Assembly: GCA_910585725.1 (NCBI GenBank) | Contig: CAJUFA010000015.1 | Location: 1 to 64,000 of the forward strand | Origin: an uncultured Dorea sp. | GTDB lineage: Bacteria > Bacillota > Clostridia > Lachnospirales > Lachnospiraceae | Length of the DNA: 64,000 bases | Direction of reading: 5' to 3' | Shown: positions 42,632 to 52,294 of the stretch, piece after piece | Numbering within the stretch: position 1 is the first letter of the stretch | Layout of the letters: the number at the start of each line of letters is the position of its first letter | The notes under the pieces: generated by a model | What the model was told of the DNA's origin: nothing | Databases searched by the model: none | What the model saw: only the letters and a program-made list of their open reading frames with translations | Translations under genes and position numbers: made by a program

Positions 42632-43665
42632 CAGAGAATACTTTCCATTATGAAAATTTAAGAAGACGCAGCCGCTATGGGGCCGTATTTGCAATTATGC
42701 TGCTGGCTTTTCTGGCGATGATTATGATCAATATCAATACGGGAACCGTAGATATATCGGCGGCAAGGATCGGTAAGATTATCTTCGCCGGAGGGGAAGA
42801 GGGGACAGAATACCACATTATCTGGCTGATCCGGATGCCGCGGGTCCTGATGGCGGCTATCCTGGGCGGAGCGTTGTCCCTGTCCGGGTTTCTCCTTCAG
42901 ACCTTCTTTCATAATCCTGTTGCGGGACCTTTTATCCTGGGGATATCCTCAGGTGCGAAGATGGTGGTGGCTCTGGTTATGATATTTCCGCTGAGCAGCA
43001 TAGGCGGCATGTCTTCGTTTGAGCTGGTTGGAGCGGCGTTTGCAGGTTCGCTGATATCGGTGGGGTTTGTACTGCTGGTTTCGAAGCGCCTTCAAAGTAT
43101 GCCGTCGCTTCTGGTCGCCGGGATTATGATCTCTTATATCTGCTCGGCGGTTACGGATTTTATTGTGACGTTTGCCGAGGATTCGGATATTGTGAATCTG
43201 CGGGGGTGGTCTATGGGAAGTTTTTCCGGGATGAGCTGGGGGAATGTGAAGGTTGGCGCGCTGATCATCGGGGCTGCGTTTCTTCTTACCTTCCTGCTGT
43301 CTAAACCCATCGGAGCCTATCAGATGGGCGAGGCTTATGCCAGGAGCATGGGGGTGGATATCCGGATGTTCCGGGTGATTCTGATCGTACTCTCCAGTGT
43401 GTTTTCCGCCTGTGTGACTGCATTTGCAGGACCGATTTCCTTTGTAGGGATAGCGGTTCCCCAGCTTGTGAAGATGGCGCTTAAGACTTCTAAGCCGCTG
43501 ATCATAATTCCGGCTTCTTTTCTGGGCGGGGCAGTGTTCTGCATGTTCTGTGACCTGGCCGCCCGGATGGCGTTTGCTCCGCTGGAGCTTAATATCAGCA
43601 CGGTAACGTCTGTCTTTGGCGCGCCGGTGGTTATCTGGATGTTGATACGCCGCTCGGCGAATTAG
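42628..43665 (+). CDS. FecCD-family ABC permease (BtuC-like)
   Basis: A permease of about 345 residues with roughly ten membrane segments. The start is placed at ATG 42628, overlapping the previous stop as ATGA; an ATG at 42613 would add five residues. Landmarks are LIRMPRVLMAAILGGALSLSG and, near the end, FVGIAVPQLVKM, the usual coupling region of iron-siderophore/B12 permeases. It works with the binding lipoprotein before and the ATPase after. The substrate is inferred from the riboswitch as corrinoid. Confidence 0.9.
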   Translation: MTENTFHYENLRRRSRYGAVFAIMLLAFLAMIMININTGTVDISAARIGKIIFAGGEEGTEYHIIWLIRMPRVLMAAILGGALSLSGFLLQTFFHNPVAGPFILGISSGAKMVVALVMIFPLSSIGGMSSFELVGAAFAGSLISVGFVLLVSKRLQSMPSLLVAGIMISYICSAVTDFIVTFAEDSDIVNLRGWSMGSFSGMSWGNVKVGALIIGAAFLLTFLLSKPIGAYQMGEAYARSMGVDIRMFRVILIVLSSVFSACVTAFAGPISFVGIAVPQLVKMALKTSKPLIIIPASFLGGAVFCMFCDLAARMAFAPLELNISTVTSVFGAPVVIWMLIRRSAN

Positions 43666-43698
43666 TCAATGGTTATTGTGAAAGGAAGAAACCATAAT

Positions 43699-44808
43699 AT
43701 GGCGGATTATTATTTTCGTACGGAGAATCTTAAGGTAGGGTATGAGGGCAGGGCGCTGCTTGAGGGGATCGATATCTGTCTGAGCAAAGGAGAGATACTG
43801 ACGCTGGTGGGACCGAACGGCGCGGGTAAATCGACGATCCTTAAAAGTATTACGAAGCAGCTTCGGATCCTGGGAGGACGGGTCGTCATCGGGGAGAAGG
43901 AGCTGTCGAAGCTTACATACCAGGAACTTTCCCGGAAGATGGCGGTAGTCCTGACGGAGCGGGTAAGACCGGAGCTGATGACCTGCCGTGATATTGTTGC
44001 CACCGGGCGGTATCCATATACCGGTAGACTTGGCATTCTCGGCAGGGAGGATGAAGAGAAGGTGGATGAGGCTATGGAGCTTGTAAAGGCTAAAGAATTT
44101 GGGAACCGGCTTTTTACCGCCTTAAGCGACGGTCAAAAGCAGCGCATACTGCTTGCGCGCGCCATCTGCCAGGAGCCGGAGATATTGGTCTTGGACGAAC
44201 CGACTTCATTCCTGGATATAAGATATAAGCTGGAGCTTCTTGCTATTCTGTGTAAGATGGCGAAGGAGAGAGGGATTACGGTTATTATGTCCCTGCATGA
44301 GATCGATCTTGCGGGAAAAGTGTCGGATAAAGTGATACCGGTTAAGGCGGGGCGTGTGTATGATTATGGGTATCCGGAGGATATCTTCCGGGAGGAATTC
44401 ATCCGGCAGTTGTATGATTTCGACAAGGGAAGCTTTGATCCGGTATTTGGAAGTATAGAGCTTCCGGGAGCGGAGGGAGAGGCGGAGACTATGGTGATCT
44501 CCGCATGCGGAAGGGGGATTCCGGTCTATCGGCGGCTGCAGAAGGAAGGGATTCCATTTATTGCGGGGATTCTGTACCGGAATGACGTGGACTATCAGCT
44601 TGCCAGATACCTTGCCAGTCAGGTGATTCTGGAGGAACCGTTTCAGTCGATCAGTGCTCCGGTTTACAGGGAGGCAAAAGAGGCGGCGCTGAGGAGCAGG
44701 AAGGTGATCTATACGGATATTCCGTGGGGGAGCTGTAACGAGAGGCTCCGGGGATTGCTTGAGGAAGTGAGGAGCCGGAAAGAGATCGTGTGCGAGTATA
44801 TTCCTTAA
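43699..44808 (+). CDS. ABC transporter ATPase (BtuD-like) with C-terminal extension
   Basis: A 369-residue ATPase. Walker A is GPNGAGKSTILKS, the signature is LSDGQKQRILLARA (Asp for the usual Gly), and Walker B is ILVLDEPTSFLD. About 120 residues beyond a normal ATPase follow, including VISACGRGIPVYRRLQK. Such a tail occurs in the corrinoid/siderophore ATPases of these bacteria, with unknown function. I chose ATG 43699 (AAAGGAAG ten bases before); ATG 43669 is an alternative. Confidence 0.87.
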   Translation: MADYYFRTENLKVGYEGRALLEGIDICLSKGEILTLVGPNGAGKSTILKSITKQLRILGGRVVIGEKELSKLTYQELSRKMAVVLTERVRPELMTCRDIVATGRYPYTGRLGILGREDEEKVDEAMELVKAKEFGNRLFTALSDGQKQRILLARAICQEPEILVLDEPTSFLDIRYKLELLAILCKMAKERGITVIMSLHEIDLAGKVSDKVIPVKAGRVYDYGYPEDIFREEFIRQLYDFDKGSFDPVFGSIELPGAEGEAETMVISACGRGIPVYRRLQKEGIPFIAGILYRNDVDYQLARYLASQVILEEPFQSISAPVYREAKEAALRSRKVIYTDIPWGSCNERLRGLLEEVRSRKEIVCEYIP

Positions 44809-44837
44809 CGCGCTTTTGTTTCCGGCAGGAGTTTTTT

Positions 44838-46019
44838 ATGGAGAATGTAAACAGTAAGTATGTGTGGAAGAATCAGAAAAAACTGCGGACGGGATATACG
44901 ACAGGGAGCTGCGCCGCAGGGGCGGCAAAGGCGGCCGCGCAGATGCTTCTGGGAGAAGAGACGGTCAGGCAGGTGAGGCTTCACACGCCGAAAGGGATTG
45001 TACTTTATCTGGAAGTGGAGAAGATTGTCAGAGGTCTGGACTGGGTTTCCTGCGCAGTCAGGAAGGACAGCGGAGACGATCCGGATGTGACCGACGGCGT
45101 CTATGTCTATGCGAAAGTGGAGAAGACGAGGGAGCCGGGCGTCAGTCTTCGGGGCGGCGAAGGAGTCGGGATAGTGACCAGGGAGGGACTTGGGCTTGCA
45201 GTCGGGGAAGCGGCAATCAATCAGGTTCCAAGGAAGATGATCAGGGAAGCGGTAGAGTGTGCGTGCTCTTCTTATGGGTATCAGGGAGGTATCGCCGTTG
45301 TGATCTCGATTCCGGAGGGAGTGAAGCTTGCCGGACGGACTTTCAACCCCCGGCTTGGGATCGAGGGCGGGATCTCGGTTCTCGGGACCACAGGAATCGT
45401 AGAACCCATGAGCGAGCAGGCATTGATCGATACGATCTATACGCAGATGAGTGTATTAAAGAATGCCGGCCGCGATGTCTGTTATGTGGTACCGGGGAAT
45501 TACGGGAGCGATTTCCTTCATGATACGTTGGGGTATCAAGGGGACGCGGCGGTAAAATGCAGTAATTATATAGGAGAAGTGATTGACATAGCGGTTCGGC
45601 TTCGGATGAAAGGAATCTTGCTGATCGGGCATGTGGGAAAGCTTGTGAAGGTTGCCGCGGGAATTATGAATACTCACTCCAGTCAGGCGGACGGAAGGTT
45701 TGAGGTGCTGGCCGCACATGCGGCGATGGCCGGAGCCGGCAGGGAGCTGGTCAGTGAGATTATGGGATGTATCACGACCTCGGAGGCGCTGGAATTGCTG
45801 AAAAGAGAGGAGTTGTTGGAACCGGTAATGGGCACGGTCATGGAAAAGACGGAAGGACACTTGAATATGCGCGCCGGGGACGGTCTTGAGATCGGAGCGG
45901 TGATGTTCTCGCCAGAGTTGGGGATTCTGGGAATGACGGGGAGGGCAGAAGCGCTGCTGGAAGAAGTTAAGAATCAGAGATCTGACATGGCATGTTCAAA
46001 AGATTGTTCAAAAGATTGA
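44838..46019 (+). CDS. cbiD: Cobalt-precorrin-5B C1-methyltransferase
   Basis: A 393-residue CbiD, recognised by the start LRTGYTTGSCAAGAAKAA and by GVKLAGRTFNPRLGIEGG. It methylates C1 of the corrin ring in the anaerobic pathway. ATG 44838 behind GGCAGGAG is better than the upstream GTG (44790). A 12-base tandem repeat at 45994-46017 adds the repeated CSKD at the C-terminus, a small local duplication. Twenty-nine bases follow the importer ATPase. Confidence 0.94.
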   Translation: MENVNSKYVWKNQKKLRTGYTTGSCAAGAAKAAAQMLLGEETVRQVRLHTPKGIVLYLEVEKIVRGLDWVSCAVRKDSGDDPDVTDGVYVYAKVEKTREPGVSLRGGEGVGIVTREGLGLAVGEAAINQVPRKMIREAVECACSSYGYQGGIAVVISIPEGVKLAGRTFNPRLGIEGGISVLGTTGIVEPMSEQALIDTIYTQMSVLKNAGRDVCYVVPGNYGSDFLHDTLGYQGDAAVKCSNYIGEVIDIAVRLRMKGILLIGHVGKLVKVAAGIMNTHSSQADGRFEVLAAHAAMAGAGRELVSEIMGCITTSEALELLKREELLEPVMGTVMEKTEGHLNMRAGDGLEIGAVMFSPELGILGMTGRAEALLEEVKNQRSDMACSKDCSKD

Positions 46020-46071
46020 AGAGCATAAAAGATTATCAAGTGAAGATTAAGAAAGGCAAGGTAGAGAGAAG

Positions 46072-46830
46072 ATGATTCATTTTGTAGGGGCAGGACCGGG
46101 AGCGGAGGATCTGATTACGGTGCGGGGGCAGCGGCTTCTTGAGGAGGCGGATGTGATCGTATATGCAGGATCACTGGTGAATCCTAATCTGCTTGAGAAC
46201 CGAAAGATAGACTGTGAGATTCACAACAGCGCGTATATGACGCTGGAGGAGGTCATAGAGATTATGGCCGGCGCCGAGAAAAGAGGGAAAAAAGTGGTAC
46301 GCCTCCATACAGGAGACCCGAGCATCTATGGAGCCGTCAGAGAACAGATGGACGAGCTTGAACAAAGGGGGATTGCCTATGAAATCTGCCCGGGAGTCAG
46401 TTCTTTTTGCGGAGCGGCCTCGGCGTTGAGGGCGGAGTATACGCTTCCGGATATATCTCAGTCTGTGGTGATAACCCGGATGGCGGGAAGGACGCCGGTC
46501 CCGGAGAGGGAATCCATCCGAAGCTTTGCCCTTCATCAGGCTACGATGGTGATCTTCTTAAGTACAGGGATGATTGAGGATCTGCAGAAGGAGCTGACGG
46601 CAGGAGGATATCCGCCCGATACCCCGGCGGCAATCGTATATAAGGCGACCTGGCCGGATGAAAAAGTATGTCGGTGTACCGTCGAATCTCTGAAAGAAAC
46701 GGCGGAATCAGAAGGAATCAGGAAGACGGCGCTGATCATAGTCGGCAGGTTCCTGGAAGGAGAGTACCGGCGTTCTGACCTGTATAATCCGGCATTTACG
46801 ACGGAGTTTCGGAAAGGTAAGCAGGAATAG
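46072..46830 (+). CDS. cbiF: Cobalt-precorrin-4 C11-methyltransferase
   Basis: A 252-residue SAM-dependent tetrapyrrole methylase. The start VGAGPGAEDLITVRGQRLL and the GDPSIYGAVREQMD and CPGVSSFCGAASAL stretches mark the CbiF/CobM group. It adds the C11 methyl group. The genes on both sides are adjacent pathway steps. Confidence 0.93.
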   Translation: MIHFVGAGPGAEDLITVRGQRLLEEADVIVYAGSLVNPNLLENRKIDCEIHNSAYMTLEEVIEIMAGAEKRGKKVVRLHTGDPSIYGAVREQMDELEQRGIAYEICPGVSSFCGAASALRAEYTLPDISQSVVITRMAGRTPVPERESIRSFALHQATMVIFLSTGMIEDLQKELTAGGYPPDTPAAIVYKATWPDEKVCRCTVESLKETAESEGIRKTALIIVGRFLEGEYRRSDLYNPAFTTEFRKGKQE

Positions 46831-46865
46831 CATAGGAATGACAGTTCAATAGGGGGGGATATGGA

Positions 46866-47624
46866 ATGGAGAAAGTATATGCGGTAGGGATGGGACCCGG
46901 GAATGGGGATCAGATGACTGCGGAAGCCAGGGAAGTCATAGTATCCTGCGATGTTATAGCAGGCTATACGGTGTATGTGGATCTGGTCAGGAAGGTACTT
47001 AAGGAGAGGGAATTAGAGGGAAAGGAATTTATCACAACACCTATGACCCAGGAGGTGAAGCGCTGCCGGCTCGCGTTTGAACAGGCGCAAAAGGGAAAGA
47101 AAGTGGCGATGGTGTGCAGCGGAGACGCCGGGGTCTATGGTATGGCGGGGCTGCTTCTTGAGATATCCGGGGATTACCCGGAGGCGGAGGTTGAGGTGGT
47201 TCCCGGGATTACGGCGGCGTTAAGCGGCGCGGCGGTACTTGGAGCTCCTCTGATCCATGATTTTGCAGTTATTAGTTTAAGCGATCTTCTGACTTCCTGG
47301 GAGAAGATCGGGAAGCGTCTTCATGCGGCGGCGGAAGCAGATTTCTGCATTTGTCTTTATAATCCTTCCAGCCGGAAACGTCATGACTATCTGAAGAAAG
47401 CCTGCGGGATCATGCTGGAAAGTAAGGCCGGGGATACGGTCTGCGGGATCGTGAGGAATATCGGAAGGGAAGGGGAAGGCTGTGCTTTCTGTACCTTAGA
47501 AGAATTAAAGGATGCGGAGACGGATATGTTTACAACCGTATTTATTGGAAACAGCCAGACGAGGATGGTAAACGGCAGGATGGTTACACCGAGAGGATAT
47601 CGCAATGACAGAGAACAGGAATAA
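46866..47624 (+). CDS. cbiH: Cobalt-precorrin-3B C17-methyltransferase
   Basis: A 252-residue tetrapyrrole methylase with GMGPGNGDQMTAEAREVI at the start, CSGDAGVYGMAGLLLEI, and the CbiH/CobJ-specific ISLSDLLTSWEKIGKRL. It methylates C17 and drives ring contraction. AGGGGGGATATGGA precedes the ATG. Its end overlaps the CbiET start by 20 bases. Confidence 0.93.
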   Translation: MEKVYAVGMGPGNGDQMTAEAREVIVSCDVIAGYTVYVDLVRKVLKERELEGKEFITTPMTQEVKRCRLAFEQAQKGKKVAMVCSGDAGVYGMAGLLLEISGDYPEAEVEVVPGITAALSGAAVLGAPLIHDFAVISLSDLLTSWEKIGKRLHAAAEADFCICLYNPSSRKRHDYLKKACGIMLESKAGDTVCGIVRNIGREGEGCAFCTLEELKDAETDMFTTVFIGNSQTRMVNGRMVTPRGYRNDREQE

Positions 47625-48930
47625 TCAAGAATTTCAGAGGGGGAACGGATTCATACGGGATATAAAGCGGCAGGTAAGTCTGGTGGGGGTCGGGATGGGA
47701 AACAAGAGAACATTGTCTGTAGAGGCAGGGGAGGCAATCCGGGAAAGTGATTGTATCATCGGGGCAAAGCGGATGCTGGAAGCTGTCGGCGTCGGTGAGG
47801 AGGACATAACGCGGGGAAGAATTATCGGGGACGAGGATGAAAAGCAGGGCGCAAAGGCGGTATATTGTGAGTATAATCCTGAGAAAATCAAAGAAATCAT
47901 CGCCGCTAATCCGGAATGCCGGAGGGCAGTTGTTCTATATTCCGGGGATATCGGATTCTACAGCGGAGCAGAAAAGCTGTACGGACTTTTGAAAGATGAT
48001 TACGAGATTAAAGGGATTCCGGGACTTTCGTGTGTGACATACTTTGCGGCAAAGCTTCATGTTTCCTGGGAGGATGCCCGGCTGATCAGTATCCATGGAC
48101 GCAGGCAGCCGTATATTCATATACTTGCGAGGCATCAGAAGACGTTCTTGCTTCTGGGCGGCGTCGGACAGGCAGAGGAATTCTGCGGGAAACTGAAAGA
48201 ATATGGACTGACAAGACTTAAACTCTGGATCGGAAGAGATCTTTCTTATCCGGAAGAGAGTATTATATGCCGTACCGGGGAGGATATAAAGCCGGAGGAC
48301 GTAAGCGGGCTTTCCATAGTGTATGCCGAAAATCCCGCTCCTTTGCCGATGTTCTGCGGGCAGATTAAAGACGATGCGTTTATCCGCGGTAATGTACCTA
48401 TGACAAAGGAAGAGGTCCGCGCCGTCAGTATCGCGAAGCTTGATCTGTCCGGAGAATTTGTCCTCTACGATATAGGCGCGGGCACCGGGTCCATTGCCGT
48501 TACGGCGGCGGTTTCGTATGAGAAGGCTCGGGTATATGCGATTGAAAAGAACGGGGAAGGGGTGGAGCTGATCCGGCAGAATCAGAGAAAATTCTGTGTA
48601 GATCAACTGTTTACAATAGAGGGAACGGCTCCCGGGGTATTGGAGGAACTGGAACCGCCGACGCACGTCTTCATCGGGGGCAGCTCCGGGAACCTAGAGG
48701 AGATTCTGCGCCGTATCAGAGAGAAGAACCGGAACGCCAAAGTAGTCCTGAACGTGATCACCCTGGAGACATTCAATGAAGTTCTGAATGCAGAGGAAAA
48801 AGGACTGCTTACAGATGTGGAGATCATACAGGCAGGTATCGCAAGATCGAAGGAAAGGGGAGACTATCACATGATGATGGGGCTGAATCCCGTCTATGTC
48901 ATCTCTGCCGCGTTTGGTGCAAGGGGATGA
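47605..48930 (+). CDS. cbiET: Fused precorrin-6B C5,15-methyltransferase / C12-decarboxylase (CbiE-CbiT)
   Basis: A 441-residue fusion. The N-terminal CbiE methylase part (about residues 20-230) begins VSLVGVGMGNKRTLSVEA. The C-terminal CbiT decarboxylating methylase (about 255-441) has the Rossmann motif VLYDIGAGTGSIAVTAA. Separate in some bacteria, CbiE and CbiT are fused in many others (as CobL). It methylates C5 and C15 and removes the C12 acetate carboxyl. The overlap with cbiH implies coupled translation. Confidence 0.93.
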   Translation: MTENRNNQEFQRGNGFIRDIKRQVSLVGVGMGNKRTLSVEAGEAIRESDCIIGAKRMLEAVGVGEEDITRGRIIGDEDEKQGAKAVYCEYNPEKIKEIIAANPECRRAVVLYSGDIGFYSGAEKLYGLLKDDYEIKGIPGLSCVTYFAAKLHVSWEDARLISIHGRRQPYIHILARHQKTFLLLGGVGQAEEFCGKLKEYGLTRLKLWIGRDLSYPEESIICRTGEDIKPEDVSGLSIVYAENPAPLPMFCGQIKDDAFIRGNVPMTKEEVRAVSIAKLDLSGEFVLYDIGAGTGSIAVTAAVSYEKARVYAIEKNGEGVELIRQNQRKFCVDQLFTIEGTAPGVLEELEPPTHVFIGGSSGNLEEILRRIREKNRNAKVVLNVITLETFNEVLNAEEKGLLTDVEIIQAGIARSKERGDYHMMMGLNPVYVISAAFGARG

Positions 48931-48979
48931 TTCTTTCGGACTGCGGCGGAGTTTTGATCAGATTAAAGGATGATATGTT

Positions 48980-50395
48980 ATGAGGATTCCAAGAATTATG
49001 ATTGCGGCGCCTATGAGCGGCTGCGGAAAGACTACGATCGTCTGCGGTCTGATGCAGGCGCTTATGAGCCGGGGGTATAAGATTGCCGGGGCAAAATGCG
49101 GCCCGGACTATATAGATCCTATGTTTCACCGGAAAATACTGGGGGTTGAATCCGAGAATCTGGACCTGTTCTTCTGTGAACCGCAGGTTATGAGAGGACT
49201 CTTTGCAGAACATGCCTCGGAGGCGGATATAACGTTGATTGAAGGCGTGATGGGGTATTACGACGGGATGGCTATTGACAGCGAGAAAGGGAGTTCTTAT
49301 GAAGTGGCGAAGGTATTGGACGCGCCGGTACTTCTGGTTATAGACGCGAAGGGGGCCGCGCTGTCTGTTCTGGCAGTATTAAAAGGATTCCTTACATTTC
49401 GGGATGATAACAATATTGCAGGCATCCTGTTGAACCGGGTATCGGGGGCGGTATATCCAAGGATGAAAGAGATGGTGGAGCAGGGGCTTGAGGACATGGG
49501 TCATCCGGTTCCGGTGGTGGGATACGTTCCGGAGAATCCTTTGTTTCGGCTCAAAAGCAGGCATCTCGGACTCGTCACGCCGCAAGAGATAAAGAATTTG
49601 AAGTCTGTATTTGAAGAGATAGGGACGGTCTTGTTAGAGACGGTGGATCTGGAACAGATTCTAAAGATAGCCGGGAGGGTTCCGCTTTTAGAACCTTCAG
49701 CCGGAGAGGTGTCTTTGAAGCGTCAGATCATGCCGCCGAAGCGTGCAGAACATGGGAAGATCCGGCTGGCGGTTGCACGGGATCTTGCTTTTGGCTTCTA
49801 TTATAAAGATAATCTAAGACTTTTAGAAAAGCTGGGCTGTGAGCTGGTGCCTTTCAGCCCGCTTAAAGACAGAGGTCTGCCGCCTGATATCAGCGGACTT
49901 CTGCTGGGCGGGGGTTATCCGGAATTGTACGCCGAAGAACTGGCGGCGAATACTTCTCTTATAAAGGAGATCCGGATTATGCTTGAGCAGGGGCTCCCTT
50001 GCCATGCAGAGTGCGGCGGGTTCATGTATCTGCATGAGGCGATGGAAGGTTCAGATCATAGATTCTATGATATGGTAGGTTTCATCGGAGGGAAAGCAAT
50101 CCAAAGGGAACGGCTGGTACGGTTTGGATATATTCAGATTGAAGGGAACAGAGACGGAGTATATCTGGAACAGGGAGAAGTTCTGAGAGGCCATGAGTTT
50201 CATTATTGGGACAGCCAGAATAACGGAGATGATTGCGTCGCCAGGAAACCGGGGCGGGATATTAGCTGGAATTGTATTCATATGCGGGGAAATGTATTCG
50301 CCGGATTCCCACATATCCATTATTATTCGAATATGCGGTTCGCTCAGAGATTCGTAAATAGGATGAAAGAATATTTGCCGGACAGATGCGAGTAA
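48980..50395 (+). CDS. cbiA: Cobyrinate a,c-diamide synthase
   Basis: A 471-residue amidotransferase. A P-loop domain (APMSGCGKTTIVCGLMQAL) is followed by a type 1 glutamine amidotransferase domain with LLLGGGYPELYAEEL and the Cys nucleophile in CHAECGGFMYL. The final His region is in FPHIHYYSN. It uses glutamine and ATP to amidate the a and c side chains. Confidence 0.94.
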   Translation: MRIPRIMIAAPMSGCGKTTIVCGLMQALMSRGYKIAGAKCGPDYIDPMFHRKILGVESENLDLFFCEPQVMRGLFAEHASEADITLIEGVMGYYDGMAIDSEKGSSYEVAKVLDAPVLLVIDAKGAALSVLAVLKGFLTFRDDNNIAGILLNRVSGAVYPRMKEMVEQGLEDMGHPVPVVGYVPENPLFRLKSRHLGLVTPQEIKNLKSVFEEIGTVLLETVDLEQILKIAGRVPLLEPSAGEVSLKRQIMPPKRAEHGKIRLAVARDLAFGFYYKDNLRLLEKLGCELVPFSPLKDRGLPPDISGLLLGGGYPELYAEELAANTSLIKEIRIMLEQGLPCHAECGGFMYLHEAMEGSDHRFYDMVGFIGGKAIQRERLVRFGYIQIEGNRDGVYLEQGEVLRGHEFHYWDSQNNGDDCVARKPGRDISWNCIHMRGNVFAGFPHIHYYSNMRFAQRFVNRMKEYLPDRCE

Positions 50396-50445
50396 CGGTC
50401 GGACAGAGGCCGCATGGAGGATCAGGAAAGGAATGAAGTTAAGGG

Positions 50446-51504
50446 ATGTATAAGAAAGAGATATGCGAAAAGATAGAAGCAGCGGACGCATCCGCCATGG
50501 AACAGGCCAGGAGGCGCTGGATGTCTGTGGGAAAGCCGCTGTTCAGTCTTGGGAAGCTTGAGGACGCCGTCGTTAAGATTGCCGGGATAAAAGGCACGCC
50601 GGATTATCATTTGGATAAAAAAGGACTGATCATCATGTGTGCAGACAATGGAGTAGTGGAAGAAGGAGTGACGCAGACCGGCCGGGAAGTGACGGCAATT
50701 GTCGCGGAAAATTTCACAAAAGGGATGGCGAGCGTCTGTTTGATGAGCAGGCTGGCGGGGGTGGATATCTGCCCGGTAGATATCGGGATGGCGGTGGATG
50801 TCCCGGCGCTTTCAAAAAGCGGACAAAAAGTGGCGTATGGCACCAGGAATTTCGCGAATGAGCCGGCGATGACGAAGGAGGAGGTCTGGAGGGCTGTTCG
50901 GATCGGGATAGATATGGCTGCAGGGATGAAGGAGAAGGGGTACGAGATTATCGCTACCGGCGAGATGGGGATCGGGAATACCACGACCAGCAGCGCGGTC
51001 GCAAGCGTGCTGCTGGGCGAACGGCCGGAGGATATTACCGGAAAGGGCGCGGGTCTGGATGCAGAGGGACTACAGAAGAAGATAACCGTGATCCGGGCCG
51101 CGATTAAGAAATATAATCCCGATCCCCAGGATGTAATCGACGTTCTGGCAAAAGTCGGAGGATTGGATATAGCCGGGCTGACGGGAGTATTCTTAGGAGG
51201 CGCAATCTACAGGATTCCGGTAGTGATCGACGGATTGATCTCTTCCGTGGCGGCGTTGTGCGCGGCAGGAATTACAGAGAAAGCAAAAGACTATATGCTT
51301 CCGTCCCACGTATCGAACGAGCCGGGAGGCCAGACCGTATTAGACGCGCTGGGATTCTCGCCCTTCCTGACCTGCGGGATGTTCTTAGGCGAAGGGAGCG
51401 GCGCGGTGGCTTTGATGCCGCTCCTTGACATGGCGCTTAAGGTATACCGGGAGATGGGGACGTTTGATGATATCAGTGTGGAGAAATACGAAGTACTGCA
51501 ATAA
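50446..51504 (+). CDS. cobT: Nicotinate-nucleotide:dimethylbenzimidazole phosphoribosyltransferase
   Basis: A 352-residue CobT that makes alpha-ribazole phosphate for the lower ligand. Landmarks are MCADNGVVEEGVTQTG, IATGEMGIGNTTTSSAVAS and GEGSGAVALMPLLDMAL near the C-terminus. The early ATG lies well behind GAAGTTAAGGG. No dimethylbenzimidazole synthesis genes (bza) are visible here, so the base may be imported or made elsewhere. Confidence 0.94.
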   Translation: MYKKEICEKIEAADASAMEQARRRWMSVGKPLFSLGKLEDAVVKIAGIKGTPDYHLDKKGLIIMCADNGVVEEGVTQTGREVTAIVAENFTKGMASVCLMSRLAGVDICPVDIGMAVDVPALSKSGQKVAYGTRNFANEPAMTKEEVWRAVRIGIDMAAGMKEKGYEIIATGEMGIGNTTTSSAVASVLLGERPEDITGKGAGLDAEGLQKKITVIRAAIKKYNPDPQDVIDVLAKVGGLDIAGLTGVFLGGAIYRIPVVIDGLISSVAALCAAGITEKAKDYMLPSHVSNEPGGQTVLDALGFSPFLTCGMFLGEGSGAVALMPLLDMALKVYREMGTFDDISVEKYEVLQ

Positions 51505-51523
51505 TATACCGGAGGTTGAAAGA

Positions 51524-52294
51524 ATGGTTATTTTACAATCCCTGATTATCGCGTTGTCCATGTATTCAAAGATTCCTTTACCCCAGGTTCCATGGACGGA
51601 GGAGAATACGAGGCATGTCATGTGTTTCTTTCCGGTCGTCGGGATCATTACAGGGGGCTGCGTATGGAGCGCAGGGACATTTCTTCTGAGAAATGACTGG
51701 GGCACACTGCTATTTGCGGCCGTGATGACGCTGCTTCCGATTATGATAAGCGGCGGGATTCATATGGACGGACTGTTAGATACGATCGACGCCCTTAGTT
51801 CCTATGGGGACAGGGAACGGAAACTCGAGATTCTGAAGGATTCTCATGCAGGCGCGTTTGCGGTCATCGGTGCGTGCTGTTACTTTACCGCCTGTCTGGG
51901 ACTGTGGAGTGAAGTGACGGAGGAAATGCTCCCGATCATTGCATGCGGTTATGTGCTTTCCCGGGGATTGAGCGGATTCGCGGTTCTTACCTTTCCTTCC
52001 GCATCGGATAAGGGACTGGCGCGGACTTTTAAGGAAGGGACAAGACGTCTTCATGCGGCGGCGCTTCTTATATTCTTTGTCCTGTTTCCTGCGGCGGTTA
52101 TGCTGACGGCGGCGCCGCGGTTCGGAGGAATGGCCGTGGCCGGCGCGGCGGGGGTGTTTCTTTATTATCGGGTAATGTCCCTTCGCAAATTCGGAGGGGT
52201 TACCGGAGATCTGGCGGGATATTTCCTCCAGCTGTGTGAGCTGGCGGTTCTAGGATGCGTGGTGATGGGAGGTTATTTATGGAGATCTTGTTGA
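51524..52294 (+). CDS. cobS: Cobalamin (5'-phosphate) synthase
   Basis: A 257-residue membrane enzyme with about seven hydrophobic segments. It joins alpha-ribazole to adenosylcobinamide-GDP. Landmarks are SGGIHMDGLLDTIDAL and the downstream LEILKDSHAGAFAV, a typical metal site of CobS. ATG 51524 behind CCGGAGG is the real start; an upstream in-frame codon inside cobT is not used. Confidence 0.93.
   Translation: MVILQSLIIALSMYSKIPLPQVPWTEENTRHVMCFFPVVGIITGGCVWSAGTFLLRNDWGTLLFAAVMTLLPIMISGGIHMDGLLDTIDALSSYGDRERKLEILKDSHAGAFAVIGACCYFTACLGLWSEVTEEMLPIIACGYVLSRGLSGFAVLTFPSASDKGLARTFKEGTRRLHAAALLIFFVLFPAAVMLTAAPRFGGMAVAGAAGVFLYYRVMSLRKFGGVTGDLAGYFLQLCELAVLGCVVMGGYLWRSC

Noticed and set aside
44864..45523. 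219-codon plus-strand frame inside cbiD
   Set aside because: It is a shadow in another frame of cbiD; the product is Arg/Gly/Ser-rich with no domain.
47935..48666. 243-codon minus-strand frame
   Set aside because: It is antisense to cbiET, which has clear domains and a ribosome site in context.
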